Source: Actinomyces oris
GTDB taxonomy: Bacteria; Actinomycetota; Actinomycetes; Actinomycetales; Actinomycetaceae
Assembly: GCF_001937445.1 (NCBI RefSeq)
Contig: NZ_MSKS01000001.1
Span: 1 to 64,000, forward strand
DNA: 64,000 nt
Reading direction: 5' to 3'
Of this stretch, positions 37,001 to 44,456 are shown one piece after another. Each line of letters opens with the position of its first letter. Positions within the stretch are counted from its first letter, which is position 1. The notes under the pieces are model-generated. The model did no database searches, had not been told where the DNA came from, and saw only the letters and a list, made by a program, of their open reading frames with translations. Made by a program: the position numbers and the translations under genes.

Positions 37001-37925
37001 CCCCCACGATGAGCCCCTGGCCGGGCATGAGGCGCGGCACCGAGTGCAGGGTGCCGATCATGCCGGGGTTGGTCAGGGTCACGGTGGTGCCGCGGAAGTC
37101 GTCAAGGTCCAGCTTGTTCTCGCGGGCCTTGGCCACGAGGGCCTCGTAGGCCTCCACGAACTGGGACAGGTTCATAAGGTCGGCCTGCTTGATGGAGGGC
37201 ACCAGCAGGCGGCGCTGCCCGTCGGAGCCGGGCACGTCGATGGCCAGGCCGAAGGCCACGTGGGCGGGCTCGTGCAGGACCGGCTTGCCGGCCTCGTCAA
37301 CCCCGTAGGAGACGTTCATCGAGGGCATCTCGGAAAGGGCCTCGACCACCGCCCAGCCGATGAGGTGGGTGAAGGAGACCTTGCCGCCGCGGGTGCGGGC
37401 CAAGTGGGTGTTGATGACGGCCCGGTTCTCGATGAGGACCTTGGCGGGCACGGCCCGGGCGGAGGTGGCCGTGGGCATGGACAGGGAGTCGTCCATGTTC
37501 TTGGCGGTGCGGGCCGCCGCACCCTTGAGCCTGGTGGCGCGGTCCTCACAGGCGTCACCGTCCTGGTCGTGAGCGGGGTGGGCGGCCTGGCGCTGGGCGT
37601 AGGGGGAGGTCGGGGGCTCAGTGTCCGACGGCGGGGCCGGCGGCAGGTCGGAGCGGGTGACGTCCTGGACGGCGGAGGAACGGCGCAGAGTGGAGGCCGC
37701 CCGGGGTGTGATGGTGGCCCGGCGCGGCCCACCCGCGGCTGACGACGCAGAGCCCTTGGAGGGGGCGGGGCTCGGCTGGTGCAGGCCGGCACTCGGATCG
37801 GTCTCGAAGAGCTCGCGCCACTGGGGACTCACGGAGGAGGGATCCGCTGACCAGGCGGCCCGCATCTCCTCCACCATCCACTCGTTGGCACCGAAACCTG
37901 GGCTGATCTGGTCCTGCGTGGGCAC
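34098..37925 (-). CDS. kgd: Multifunctional 2-oxoglutarate decarboxylase/dehydrogenase (OdhA/Kgd type)
   Basis: About 1275 residues from the GTG at 37925 (GAGGAG upstream); the longer frame includes non-homologous sequence. Residues 1-40 are the E1 N-terminal segment (FGANEWMVEEMRAAW...). A Pro/Ala-rich linker precedes an E2-like acyltransferase domain that ends with TYDHRVIQGAASGEFL, lacking the lipoyl domain. The E1 part follows: HRGRLNVLTNI, GDAAFAGQGVVYETLNMSQL and VVNNQIGFTT bind thiamine diphosphate. This architecture is actinobacterial and works with shared E2 and E3 subunits, usually under control of a GarA/OdhI protein. It consumes the 2-oxoglutarate made by Icd. Confidence 0.95.
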   Translation of the reverse strand: MPTQDQISPGFGANEWMVEEMRAAWSADPSSVSPQWRELFETDPSAGLHQPSPAPSKGSASSAAGGPRRATITPRAASTLRRSSAVQDVTRSDLPPAPPSDTEPPTSPYAQRQAAHPAHDQDGDACEDRATRLKGAAARTAKNMDDSLSMPTATSARAVPAKVLIENRAVINTHLARTRGGKVSFTHLIGWAVVEALSEMPSMNVSYGVDEAGKPVLHEPAHVAFGLAIDVPGSDGQRRLLVPSIKQADLMNLSQFVEAYEALVAKARENKLDLDDFRGTTVTLTNPGMIGTLHSVPRLMPGQGLIVGVGAMDYPAAFAGASPDTLARHGIGKVVTLTSTYDHRVIQGAASGEFLRLVERKLLGLDGFWNRAFESLRIPLEPVAWMRDTTYDPELETGKPARVAELIHAYRQRGHLAADNDPLTYRLRRHPDLDITSYGLSLWDLDRSFPTRGLGGRDRATLREILKMLRDAYCRTVGVEYMHIQDPAQRAWWQERLERDWEDIGDEERRRILTKLEQAEAFETFLQTKYVGQKRFSLEGGESLIVALDRLLDAAAHDGLDEVVIGMAHRGRLNVLTNIAGKSYGQVFDEFEGNGVIEGAGTGDVKYHLGTVGVFSGTDGVSTRVSLAANPSHLETVDGVVEGIVRAKQDRIGLGEKGYTVMPVLVHGDAAFAGQGVVYETLNMSQLPAYRTGGTVHIVVNNQIGFTTGSASARSTIYATDLAKGLQVPIFHVNADDPETVARTARHAYEYRRTFHKDVIIDLICYRRRGHNEGDDPSMTQPLMYRLIDSLDSTRGVYTAALVGRGDITPQEAGEIAKSYQDELERVFAEARVQVTGGTGSDGAGEAADTSTQDLSDPTKVGVPLSSLEIPYSQRAGTGMMLGWTSAVPRDVVERIGDAQVAWPESFTVHPKLQAMLSKRREATREGGIDWGLGELIALGSLLMEGVPIRLAGEDARRATFAQRHAVLHDHASGQEWTPLSFLTPDQTPLEIYDSLLSEYAALAFEYGYSVERPEGLTMWEAQFGDFANGAQSVIDEYVTSAAQKWGQRSGLVMLLPHGQEGQGPDHSSARIERYLQMCAQDNMLVAQPSTPASYFHLLREHTYTRPRRPLIVFTPKQLLRLKAACSPVEDFTSGTFQPVIGETDDAVLAAARKQGVDRVLLCSGRVYYDLLAHRTKTGDTSTAIVRLEQLYPLESSDIAEALAPFSGAELVWVQDEPANQGMWPYLALHLPTDLTGGVLPTLVSRPEAAAPAVGTAGVHRAQQEEILRQAFARH

Positions 37926-38131
37926 GTCGGGGTCTCCTCGGGGCTTGTCAGTCTCCCGTTCCGACACTGGGAGCCTCAGCGGGACCCCGGGGGAGGAACG
38001 GCGGCGTTCATCGGACATCCTAGAAGGTGAAGGGCGTCTCATGCGAGCAAATACGGGACCAAAGACACATGCGTGTCCCGGCCGTGGCGCGCTCGCGGCC
38101 CTGGCCCGGCGGCCGGCACGATGGCGGCGAC

Positions 38132-38383
38132 CTACAGGTCGCGCCACTCCTCGAAGGCATCGAGCCGGGACATGTCGCCGTCTGCAAGCGTCTGAGCCAC
38201 CGCCTCGAGTAGTTCCAGCCGAGGATCCTCCTTGCGCCTGAGCCTCTCCAGGTTCATCTCGAATGACCAATCACCTGTCGTCACACCGTTTGCAAGAAGG
38301 CTCTTGAAGACTCCTCCGGACTCTTTGCGGTGCTCGGGTGAATGGGCGAGCAGGTTGAAATAGCATTCGGTCAGTAAAGGGAA
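38132..38383 (-). pseudogene. 3' remnant of a gene cut off at the IS left end
   Basis: About 82 codons run open from the IS end to a TAG at 38132-38134, with no start codon at the expected place. The peptide contains ECYFNLLAHSPEHRKESGGV, SLLANGVTTGDWSFEMNLER and a C-terminal DAFEEWRDL. It is coherent, charged and without internal stops, unlike the neighbouring shadows. The frame meets a stop at 38384-38386, inside the element. The 5' part was not found beyond the IS right end. No family is recognised. Confidence 0.5.
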
Positions 38384-39285
38384 CTAATTCATAGGGGTAT
38401 TTGGGGTGTTTTGTTGGAAATAGTGTGTCGCTGAGCAAGGCGACGGCCCGTTCCTGAGAGAATCTTTGGTGTTCAACCAACTCAATCAGAAAACGAGCCG
38501 TCGTCATAAATGGAAGCACGAGAATCTCTCGGTGTGAGGTTGTGGACCTGTGCGAGGCCATTCACGCTTCTGGTCCCCTGCCGGTGTTCGGGGTGAGGGT
38601 GTTGAGGTTGTTGCTGTGCGTGCGCCCGACCCTGACCTACCTGAGGCACAACCTGCCCCAGGAGCTGCTCGCCGAGGCCTACTGCGTCTGGCAGGTCACC
38701 GCCTCCCGCGTGACTGGTGCCTACACTCCTCTGATCGCCCGGGCTCTTCAAAAGCACGTGCCTACGGTGGAGGATCTGGGCCCCACGGCCCAGCTGATTG
38801 TGGACGGCACCCTACTTCAGTGCTGGTCCTGGGCTGATCATCCTGAGCTTGACTTAAGGCAAGCACAAGACCACAGGTCTGAACGTCCAGGTGGCCTGCA
38901 CCCTCTCAGGCCGACTGGCCTGGGTGTCCGACCCCCAGGACGGGTGCACGCACGACGCTCAGGCCCTGCGCCGCTGCGGCCTGCTCGACGTCCCCGCCAC
39001 GACCTACCCGACGGGACACCACCACGCCATATCGGCGACAAGGGATACATCGGACTGGGAATGATCACCCCGAAAAGAAAACCCCGAACCTGCCCTCCAT
39101 CCCGATGACAGGACCTACAACAGAACCGTCAACTGGGCCGCCACAAGATCGAGAGAGTCATCGCCAACATCAAGACCCGGAGGGTCCTGCACACCGGTTA
39201 CAGAAGACCGCTAGATACCTTCCCGGAAACCATCACCGCCATCCTCAGAGTTATATTCACATACACCCCATGAATAGGCCTCCTA
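38379..39285. mobile_element. Decayed IS5-family insertion sequence
   Basis: The element spans about 0.9 kb. Its left end reads AACTAATTCATAGGGGTATT, and its right end reads CACCCCATGAATAGGCCTCC. These are imperfect inverted repeats of each other sharing ATTCAT(A)GGGG. The transposase between them is frameshifted. The same right end appears at position 1 of the window. Target duplication could not be identified with confidence. Confidence 0.75.
38542..39273 (+). pseudogene. IS5-family transposase, broken by frameshifts
   Basis: The N-terminal part (LPVFGVRVLRLLLCVRPTLT, then LIVDGTLLQCWSW with the first catalytic Asp) is in one frame. From about 38860 homology continues in another frame (GKHKTTGLNVQVACTLSGRL, AWVSDP.DGCTHDAQALRRCG). 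It returns as HIGDKGYIGLGMITP (second catalytic region). It shifts again for KIERVIANIKTRRVLHTGYR then RPLDTFPETITA, ending in a TGA inside the right terminal repeat. At least three frameshifts are needed, so the transposase should be inactive unless a complete copy acts in trans. Confidence 0.85.
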
Positions 39286-39361
39286 GTGTGTCTGTAGGTG
39301 CATGATTGGCTCTGACGCTTATTAGGGTGTAGTCGAAATTATGTGATCGAGGGTTACTAAA

Positions 39362-41419
39362 CTAATTGTGTTTAGATTTTAAATTCTGTAGGAAAGTGCT
39401 GTACTCGTGAGTCACGTGCGTGCTGTTCGGATCGATTTTGATTGCTTGTTTATAAAGTTGATCTGCGTAAACGTAGTCATTCTTTGTATTATATAAGAAT
39501 GACGCATAGTTGCAGATTGTCTGGATGTCTGTTGGATTTATATCGAGTGCGAGCCTATAAATTTTATCGGCACTGTCGGCGTCGTTAAGCATTGAGTCGA
39601 GGAATGCTGCATAATTTCCTAGTATGTCTGCATTATTTGGATGTAATGACAGGATGTAATCGTAAATGTCTTTGGTGTGATGCGTGTCGTAGAGATAAGT
39701 GTTGTAGAGATAGCCGTGTAAACTGTTGAAGATGTCAGCGAGTTGAGGGGTGACGTCACGGTGCCTTCTCCTGGATCGACTGCTGGTTGTCCATAGTTTA
39801 TGCCCCTTACTCAACCACTTTATCCGCAGAGTTTTGAGAAATGCCTGAATAGGGGCGAGTGGTAGACGATTCTGCTTATTCCTTGAATGGATGGTGTATT
39901 CTGCATTTTGCATCGCATTCAGTTCAATTGATCTGATTTCATATGCTGAAAATTCTTCCAAATTAGAACAATAGTTTGTGATTTCCTCCGAGAAGATGTC
40001 AATTTGGGTGTCCGGAAGATCTGTTGAAAGTTGAGGCGAAGATAGGGTCAAATTGCTTTGTGCGATCGAGATGTCGTGGAAATAACTTGCCTTGCGTTGA
40101 ATATTGTCTAAGAACTTTACGTAGTTTCCAAGGAGTTTTATGTTGTCTGGGTTGTTTAGGATTGCTCGAGTGTACATCTTTTCGATCTGTGTGTTTAAGC
40201 CGCCTTTTCTGAACATTGCGATAGCCGCCATGAGGGTTTGTGGAGCATTGAGCTCTAATGTCGATATTGCGTATAGGCAATCAGGAGAGACTGGACGTCC
40301 TGCATCGCTCTCAGCAATGAAGTCGAGAACCTCCCATTTGTCGTTGGTTGCTCGATTAATGAAAGGAACTACGGAATTGATCGGGGTTGTGGCTTTTCTC
40401 CACGCTTCGCCCCAATCCAAGTGGGACGTATCGTTGTAATACACCGCTTCAGCTAGTGTTGTTAATTGTGTCCTGGATGCAGGTCCCAGGCCTACTCGCT
40501 TCCAGTCGGTGGCTACCTTTATTAGGGCGCTACACTGTGAGTGCGAAGTATGCTCTTCTGTCAATGCATTTCTCACGTCCTGTGCGCAACTAAGTGATGG
40601 GCCAAGTCCGATTTCTTTGACTTCGCTCGCAATTCTTGAATAACTTGTTGTTCCTATCCTGTGGAATTCATTTTGGCTGAGCAGGGTTGAAAGGTGTAGA
40701 ATCTGAAATCTATTCACGACATCCCAGCCGGTTAGTTGTTCGAATTCTTTGTGGTGGCGCTCCGTATAAGCTGAGCGCGCCATGGTTCCTACTATGATGC
40801 AATTGTTGTTGATCCATCGGTTCAGTGTGCCTAGTGTGAGTGACTGATTGCTTAGAAAGCGATCAATGTCGTCGAGTATGATTACGGTTTCCGATGTGGG
40901 TTCAAGGTTGTTGTTTAAAAGTACTTCAATATCGTCTTCGTTTCGCGGAAACCAGATAGGCTTGCTGGGCCATTCGGCGCGAACCGTCTCAACCACAAGA
41001 CGAGTCTTGCCGGCCATGGACGGCCCCACGATGAGGGCGGGTGTGCCGTTGTGGAGATGCTCGACCAGCTGATCCTCAATGTCTCGGTGAATGAATTCGG
41101 CGATATTGTGATCTGAGCGATGGACTCGTAGGGCCTCTAAAGGCTCTCCAGTTATGTTGGTTGCGGCCCCTGTTGATTCGGCGATCTGTTGCCTGTGGGA
41201 GCGTGCGGAGACCCAGTCTCGGAACTGGGGTGTTGCTGCCGCTGCGGCTCCGACAGCTGCGCCGATAACCCCTCCTCCTGTTGTCCACGCTGTGTTGTGT
41301 GTTGCGAAGTACGGGATGGCGGCGCCAGCGGCGATGCCTCCAGCTGGCGCAAGGAGCCACCAGCCGGACTGGCTCGGATCAGTTGAGTGGACTGCCTTCT
41401 GTGGCTTCCGTGACGACAT
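39362..41419 (-). CDS. Membrane-anchored P-loop NTPase with C-terminal TPR-like repeats
   Basis: 685 residues from the ATG at 41419 (GGAGG five bases upstream). Two Gly/Ala-rich hydrophobic segments lie at about 20-38 and 46-62. Walker A is GPSMAGKTR (132-140), Walker B VIILDDIDRF (179-188), with IIVGTMARS (208-216) as a sensor-like strand, a pattern seen in STAND/NACHT-like ATPases. The C-terminal third has TPR-like helices (LLGNYVKFLDNI; ADILGNYAAFLDSM; TICNYASFLYNTKND; ADQLYKQAIKIDPN). No named family is recognised. The gene is visibly AT-richer than its neighbours and lies beside a dead IS, suggesting acquisition by transfer. A sensor or defence ATPase is a hypothesis. Confidence 0.7.
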   Translation of the reverse strand: MSSRKPQKAVHSTDPSQSGWWLLAPAGGIAAGAAIPYFATHNTAWTTGGGVIGAAVGAAAAATPQFRDWVSARSHRQQIAESTGAATNITGEPLEALRVHRSDHNIAEFIHRDIEDQLVEHLHNGTPALIVGPSMAGKTRLVVETVRAEWPSKPIWFPRNEDDIEVLLNNNLEPTSETVIILDDIDRFLSNQSLTLGTLNRWINNNCIIVGTMARSAYTERHHKEFEQLTGWDVVNRFQILHLSTLLSQNEFHRIGTTSYSRIASEVKEIGLGPSLSCAQDVRNALTEEHTSHSQCSALIKVATDWKRVGLGPASRTQLTTLAEAVYYNDTSHLDWGEAWRKATTPINSVVPFINRATNDKWEVLDFIAESDAGRPVSPDCLYAISTLELNAPQTLMAAIAMFRKGGLNTQIEKMYTRAILNNPDNIKLLGNYVKFLDNIQRKASYFHDISIAQSNLTLSSPQLSTDLPDTQIDIFSEEITNYCSNLEEFSAYEIRSIELNAMQNAEYTIHSRNKQNRLPLAPIQAFLKTLRIKWLSKGHKLWTTSSRSRRRHRDVTPQLADIFNSLHGYLYNTYLYDTHHTKDIYDYILSLHPNNADILGNYAAFLDSMLNDADSADKIYRLALDINPTDIQTICNYASFLYNTKNDYVYADQLYKQAIKIDPNSTHVTHEYSTFLQNLKSKHN

Positions 41420-41525
41420 CGCAACCTCCGTGCTCACTCGGTCTGTGACGTAGGCTACCTGAGTCGTGAGAAATCAGTGCTGTCGGTGATGATCGCGTGA
41501 GAGTTTGGTGCCGGGATCTCGGTGG

Positions 41526-41547
41526 CGGTACCACCGCGGTGGTACCG
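41526..41547. promoter_or_regulatory. Perfect 22-bp palindrome upstream of the CNNM pair
   Basis: CGGTACCACCG followed directly by its reverse complement. It also overlaps a second dyad (GGTGG-CGGTA-CCACC, 41521-41535). It lies 148 bp before the first CNNM start and 107 bp from the NTPase start. It could be an operator or, as RNA, a loop-less stem; no gene lies in the 275-bp gap. Confidence 0.6.
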
Positions 41548-41694
41548 TTCGGTCACTATGCGATCGGCTTTCCGCCGGGCCTCAAGGCGCCGCCCCCGCA
41601 CGCACCGCGCCTCCTCGCCCGCCTCTGACCACCCCCACCCCGACTCGTCCGCCTCCGGCGCCCACGCCGCACTCCACGTGGGGGAGGGGTCCGC

Positions 41695-43038
41695 ATGACC
41701 GACTGGCTCATGATCGCCGTCGGCGTGGTCCTCACCGTGGGCACTGCCCTATTCGTGGCCGGCGAGTTCTCCCTGGTCGCCCTCGACCCCTCCACCGTCG
41801 AGACCCGCGCCGCCACCGGGGACAAGCGCGCCACGGTGGTCCGGCGCGCCCTGGGGCGCCTGTCCACCCTCCTGTCCGGCGCTCAGGTCGGCATCACCCT
41901 GACCACCGTGCTCCTGGGCTACACCATGCAGGCGGCCCTCGCGAACCTGCTCACCGGTCTCATGAGCCACTGGCTGGCCGCCTCCGTGGCCACCGGCGCC
42001 GCAGTGGTCATCGCCCTCATCGTCGTCAACGCCTTCTCCATGGTCATCGGCGAGCTCATCCCCAAGAACGTCACCCTGGCCGACCCCATGCGCGCCGCAG
42101 GCCTCGTGATCCCCTTCGTCATGGGCTTCACCACCCTCCTCAAGCCCCTCATCGTCCTGCTCAACGGCGCCGCCAACGCCGTCCTGCACGCCATGGGCAT
42201 CGAACCCGCCGAAGAGCTCAGCGGCACCCGCAGCGCCGGCGAGCTCGCCTCCCTCGTGCGCCACAGCGCCGAGGAAGGCACCCTCGACGCCTCCACCGCC
42301 ACCCTGCTCACCCGCTCCATCGGACTGGGGGCACTCACCGCCGTGGACGTCATGACCGACCGCGGCCGCCTCCACACCCTCGAGGCCGATGACTCCGCCG
42401 AGGACGTCGTGCACCTGGCCCGCGCCACCGGCCACTCCCGCTTCCCCGTCATCGGCCGCGACGTCGACGACGTCATGGGCATCGTCCACCTGCGCCGCGC
42501 CATCGGCGTCCCCTACGAGCGGCGCGCCGACGTCCCCGTCGCCTCCACCTCCCTCATGACGCCCGCGCCCCGCGTCCCCGAGACCATGCCGCTGGCCGAC
42601 CTGCTCGTCGAGCTGCGTGCCCAGGGCTCCCAGATGGCGATCGTCGTCGACGAGTACGGCGGCACCGCCGGTGTCGTCACCCTCGAGGACGCCGTCGAGG
42701 AGGTCGTCGGGGACGTCGCCGACGAGCACGACCGCCGCCGCGCCGGCGCCCACCTCGACCCCTCCGGACACTGGGTCGTCCCCGGGTGGATGCGTCCCGA
42801 CGAGCTCGCCACCCGCGCCGCCATCCAGGTCCCCGACGACGGCCCCTACGAGACCCTCGGCGGCCTGGTCATGACCGAGCTCGGCCGCATCCCCGCCGTC
42901 GGCGACGTCGTCGAGCTGACGCACGCCTCCTTGACCGTCGACGCCATGGACGGGCGCCGCGTCACCCGCCTCCACGTGCGCCCCAAGGACCCCGAGGCCG
43001 CGCCCGGAAGCCAAGGACCAGAGGGGGAGCGCCAATGA
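41695..43038 (+). CDS. CNNM/HlyC-type membrane protein with CBS domains
   Basis: 447 residues. The N-terminal DUF21/CNNM membrane domain has three to four hydrophobic segments ([43 protein letters not shown]). A CBS pair follows ([39 protein letters not shown]) with [20 protein letters not shown], then a CorC_HlyC domain. Family members transport or sense Mg, Co or other divalent cations. GGGAGGGG precedes the ATG. Its end overlaps the next gene by ATGA. Confidence 0.88.
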   Translation: MTDWLMIAVGVVLTVGTALFVAGEFSLVALDPSTVETRAATGDKRATVVRRALGRLSTLLSGAQVGITLTTVLLGYTMQAALANLLTGLMSHWLAASVATGAAVVIALIVVNAFSMVIGELIPKNVTLADPMRAAGLVIPFVMGFTTLLKPLIVLLNGAANAVLHAMGIEPAEELSGTRSAGELASLVRHSAEEGTLDASTATLLTRSIGLGALTAVDVMTDRGRLHTLEADDSAEDVVHLARATGHSRFPVIGRDVDDVMGIVHLRRAIGVPYERRADVPVASTSLMTPAPRVPETMPLADLLVELRAQGSQMAIVVDEYGGTAGVVTLEDAVEEVVGDVADEHDRRRAGAHLDPSGHWVVPGWMRPDELATRAAIQVPDDGPYETLGGLVMTELGRIPAVGDVVELTHASLTVDAMDGRRVTRLHVRPKDPEAAPGSQGPEGERQ

Positions 43039-44114
43039 GCACTCCGCTCGCCCTCCTGCTCACCGTCATCCTCCTGGCCGGCAACGCCTTCTTCGTCGGC
43101 GCCGAGTTCGCCGTCACCTCCTCGCGCCGCAGCCAGCTCGAGCCACTGGCCGAGGCCGGCGACGCCCGCGCCGCCACCGCCCTATGGGCTCTGCAGAACA
43201 TCTCGCGCATGCTGGCCACCGCCCAGCTCGGCGTCACCCTGTGCTCCACCGGCCTGGGCGTCGTCGCCGAGCCGGCCATCGCCCACGCCCTGGAGCCCCT
43301 GCTCGCGGCCGTGGGCGTCGGGCACGCCGGCTCCCACGCCGTCGCCGTCGTCATCGCCCTGGTCATCGTCGTGGGCCTGCACGTCGTCGCCGGGGAGATG
43401 GTGCCCAAGAACATCTCCATCGCCTCCCCGGAGAAGGCCGTGCGCTGGCTCGCCCCGCCCCTGGTGTGGTGCTCGCGCGTCTTCAGCCCCGTGGTCAACG
43501 CTCTCAACGGCTTCGCCAACGGGGCTCTCAAAGTCCTGGGTATCGAGGCCAAGGAGGAGATCGCCGCCGCCTTCAACGCCGAGGAGGTCGCCTCCATCGT
43601 CGAGCGCTCCACCGCCGAAGGCGTCTTGGAGGACTCCACCGGCCTGCTCAGCGGCGCCCTGGAGTTCTCCGAGGAGACCGCCGGCAGCGTCATGGTGCCC
43701 CTGAGTGAGCTCGTCACCCTGCCCCAGGACTGCACCCCGGAGGACGTGGAGCGGGCCGTGGCCTCCACCGGCTTCTCCCGCTTCCCGCTCGTCGTCGACC
43801 AGGCCGCGGTTGACCAGGGGGAGGAACCCGTCATCACCGGCTACCTGCACCTCAAAGACATCCTCTACGCCGACGGCGCCGAGCGCACCGAGCCGGTACC
43901 CGCCTGGCGCGCTCGCGCACTCGTTCCCGTCGGCTACGACGACGAGGTCGAGGAGGCGCTGGCGGCCATGCAGCGCTCAGGGGCCCACCTCGGGCACGTG
44001 CGCAACGCGCAAGGGCGCTTCATCGGGGTCCTCTTCCTGGAGGACATCCTCGAAGAGCTCGTCGGCGAGGTCAACGACGCCATGCAGCGCGAGGAGCATC
44101 AGCGCCGTGACTAA
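43035..44114 (+). CDS. Second CNNM/HlyC-type membrane protein
   Basis: 359 residues, paralogous to the preceding gene but shorter: the C-terminal CorC_HlyC domain is missing after the CBS pair. Family motifs are GNAFFVGAEFAVTSSRRSQL, LATAQLGVTLCSTGLGVVAE, VAGEMVPKNISIASPEKAV, VMVPLSELVTLP and VLFLEDILEELVGEV. It starts in the TGA of the upstream gene, so the two are coupled and probably work as a heteromer, as often seen in actinobacteria. The function is likely cation homeostasis. Confidence 0.88.
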   Translation: MSTPLALLLTVILLAGNAFFVGAEFAVTSSRRSQLEPLAEAGDARAATALWALQNISRMLATAQLGVTLCSTGLGVVAEPAIAHALEPLLAAVGVGHAGSHAVAVVIALVIVVGLHVVAGEMVPKNISIASPEKAVRWLAPPLVWCSRVFSPVVNALNGFANGALKVLGIEAKEEIAAAFNAEEVASIVERSTAEGVLEDSTGLLSGALEFSEETAGSVMVPLSELVTLPQDCTPEDVERAVASTGFSRFPLVVDQAAVDQGEEPVITGYLHLKDILYADGAERTEPVPAWRARALVPVGYDDEVEEALAAMQRSGAHLGHVRNAQGRFIGVLFLEDILEELVGEVNDAMQREEHQRRD

Positions 44115-44456
44115 ATCGTGATTTAACGGGTGGAGTCGGCGGATACTTACAACATGGGCCGTCTCGGGCGACCATTGTCGAGCGCTGAGCAGACAGCGGT
44201 GCATAGGTGCTGATTCGTTCGTATGGCACGGGATTCTCGTGTCGGGCTGGCTGTGTGGATAGAACTTCGGGGTTTGCGTAAGAAGTGCAGGTCACACAAA
44301 GGTGTGCTGGTTCTCCTGGCAAGACCCACAGGAGACCGCTACTGTTTTAACCGAGTACAACCCAGGCTGTCGCCCTGGCAGCCACCACGTCGTGACTGCC
44401 GGTTTGTCGGCAGCGACGACTTCCCTATGACACTCAGCCATCTGGAGGCTTCCCGC
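44112..44456. promoter_or_regulatory. 342-bp leader region before the M23 peptidase gene
   Basis: No gene is supported here. TAAATC-GT-GATTTA (44112-44125) is a perfect dyad overlapping the upstream stop codon. An AT-richer stretch follows, with GCTACTGTTTTAACC near 44338, a possible -10 site. The last part contains a CTGGAGG ribosome binding site for the GTG at 44457. An mRNA leader is likely. I looked for the ydaO c-di-AMP riboswitch, which often precedes such peptidases, and did not recognise it. Confidence 0.4.

Noticed and set aside
37926-38270. N-terminal extension of kgd to 38270
   Set aside because: The added part is Arg-rich with no homology to OdhA/Kgd, overlaps the truncated gene, and a good GAGGAG lies just before the GTG at 37925.
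38271-38561. Minus-strand frame running through the IS left end
   Set aside because: It is out of frame with the truncated gene, joins IS sequence to flanking DNA, and has no family; it looks like a chance frame.
44115-44456. c-di-AMP (ydaO) riboswitch before the M23 peptidase
   Set aside because: These elements often precede wall hydrolases in actinobacteria, but the conserved GGGG..ACC and CCGAACCCG.CAGCT blocks are not present.
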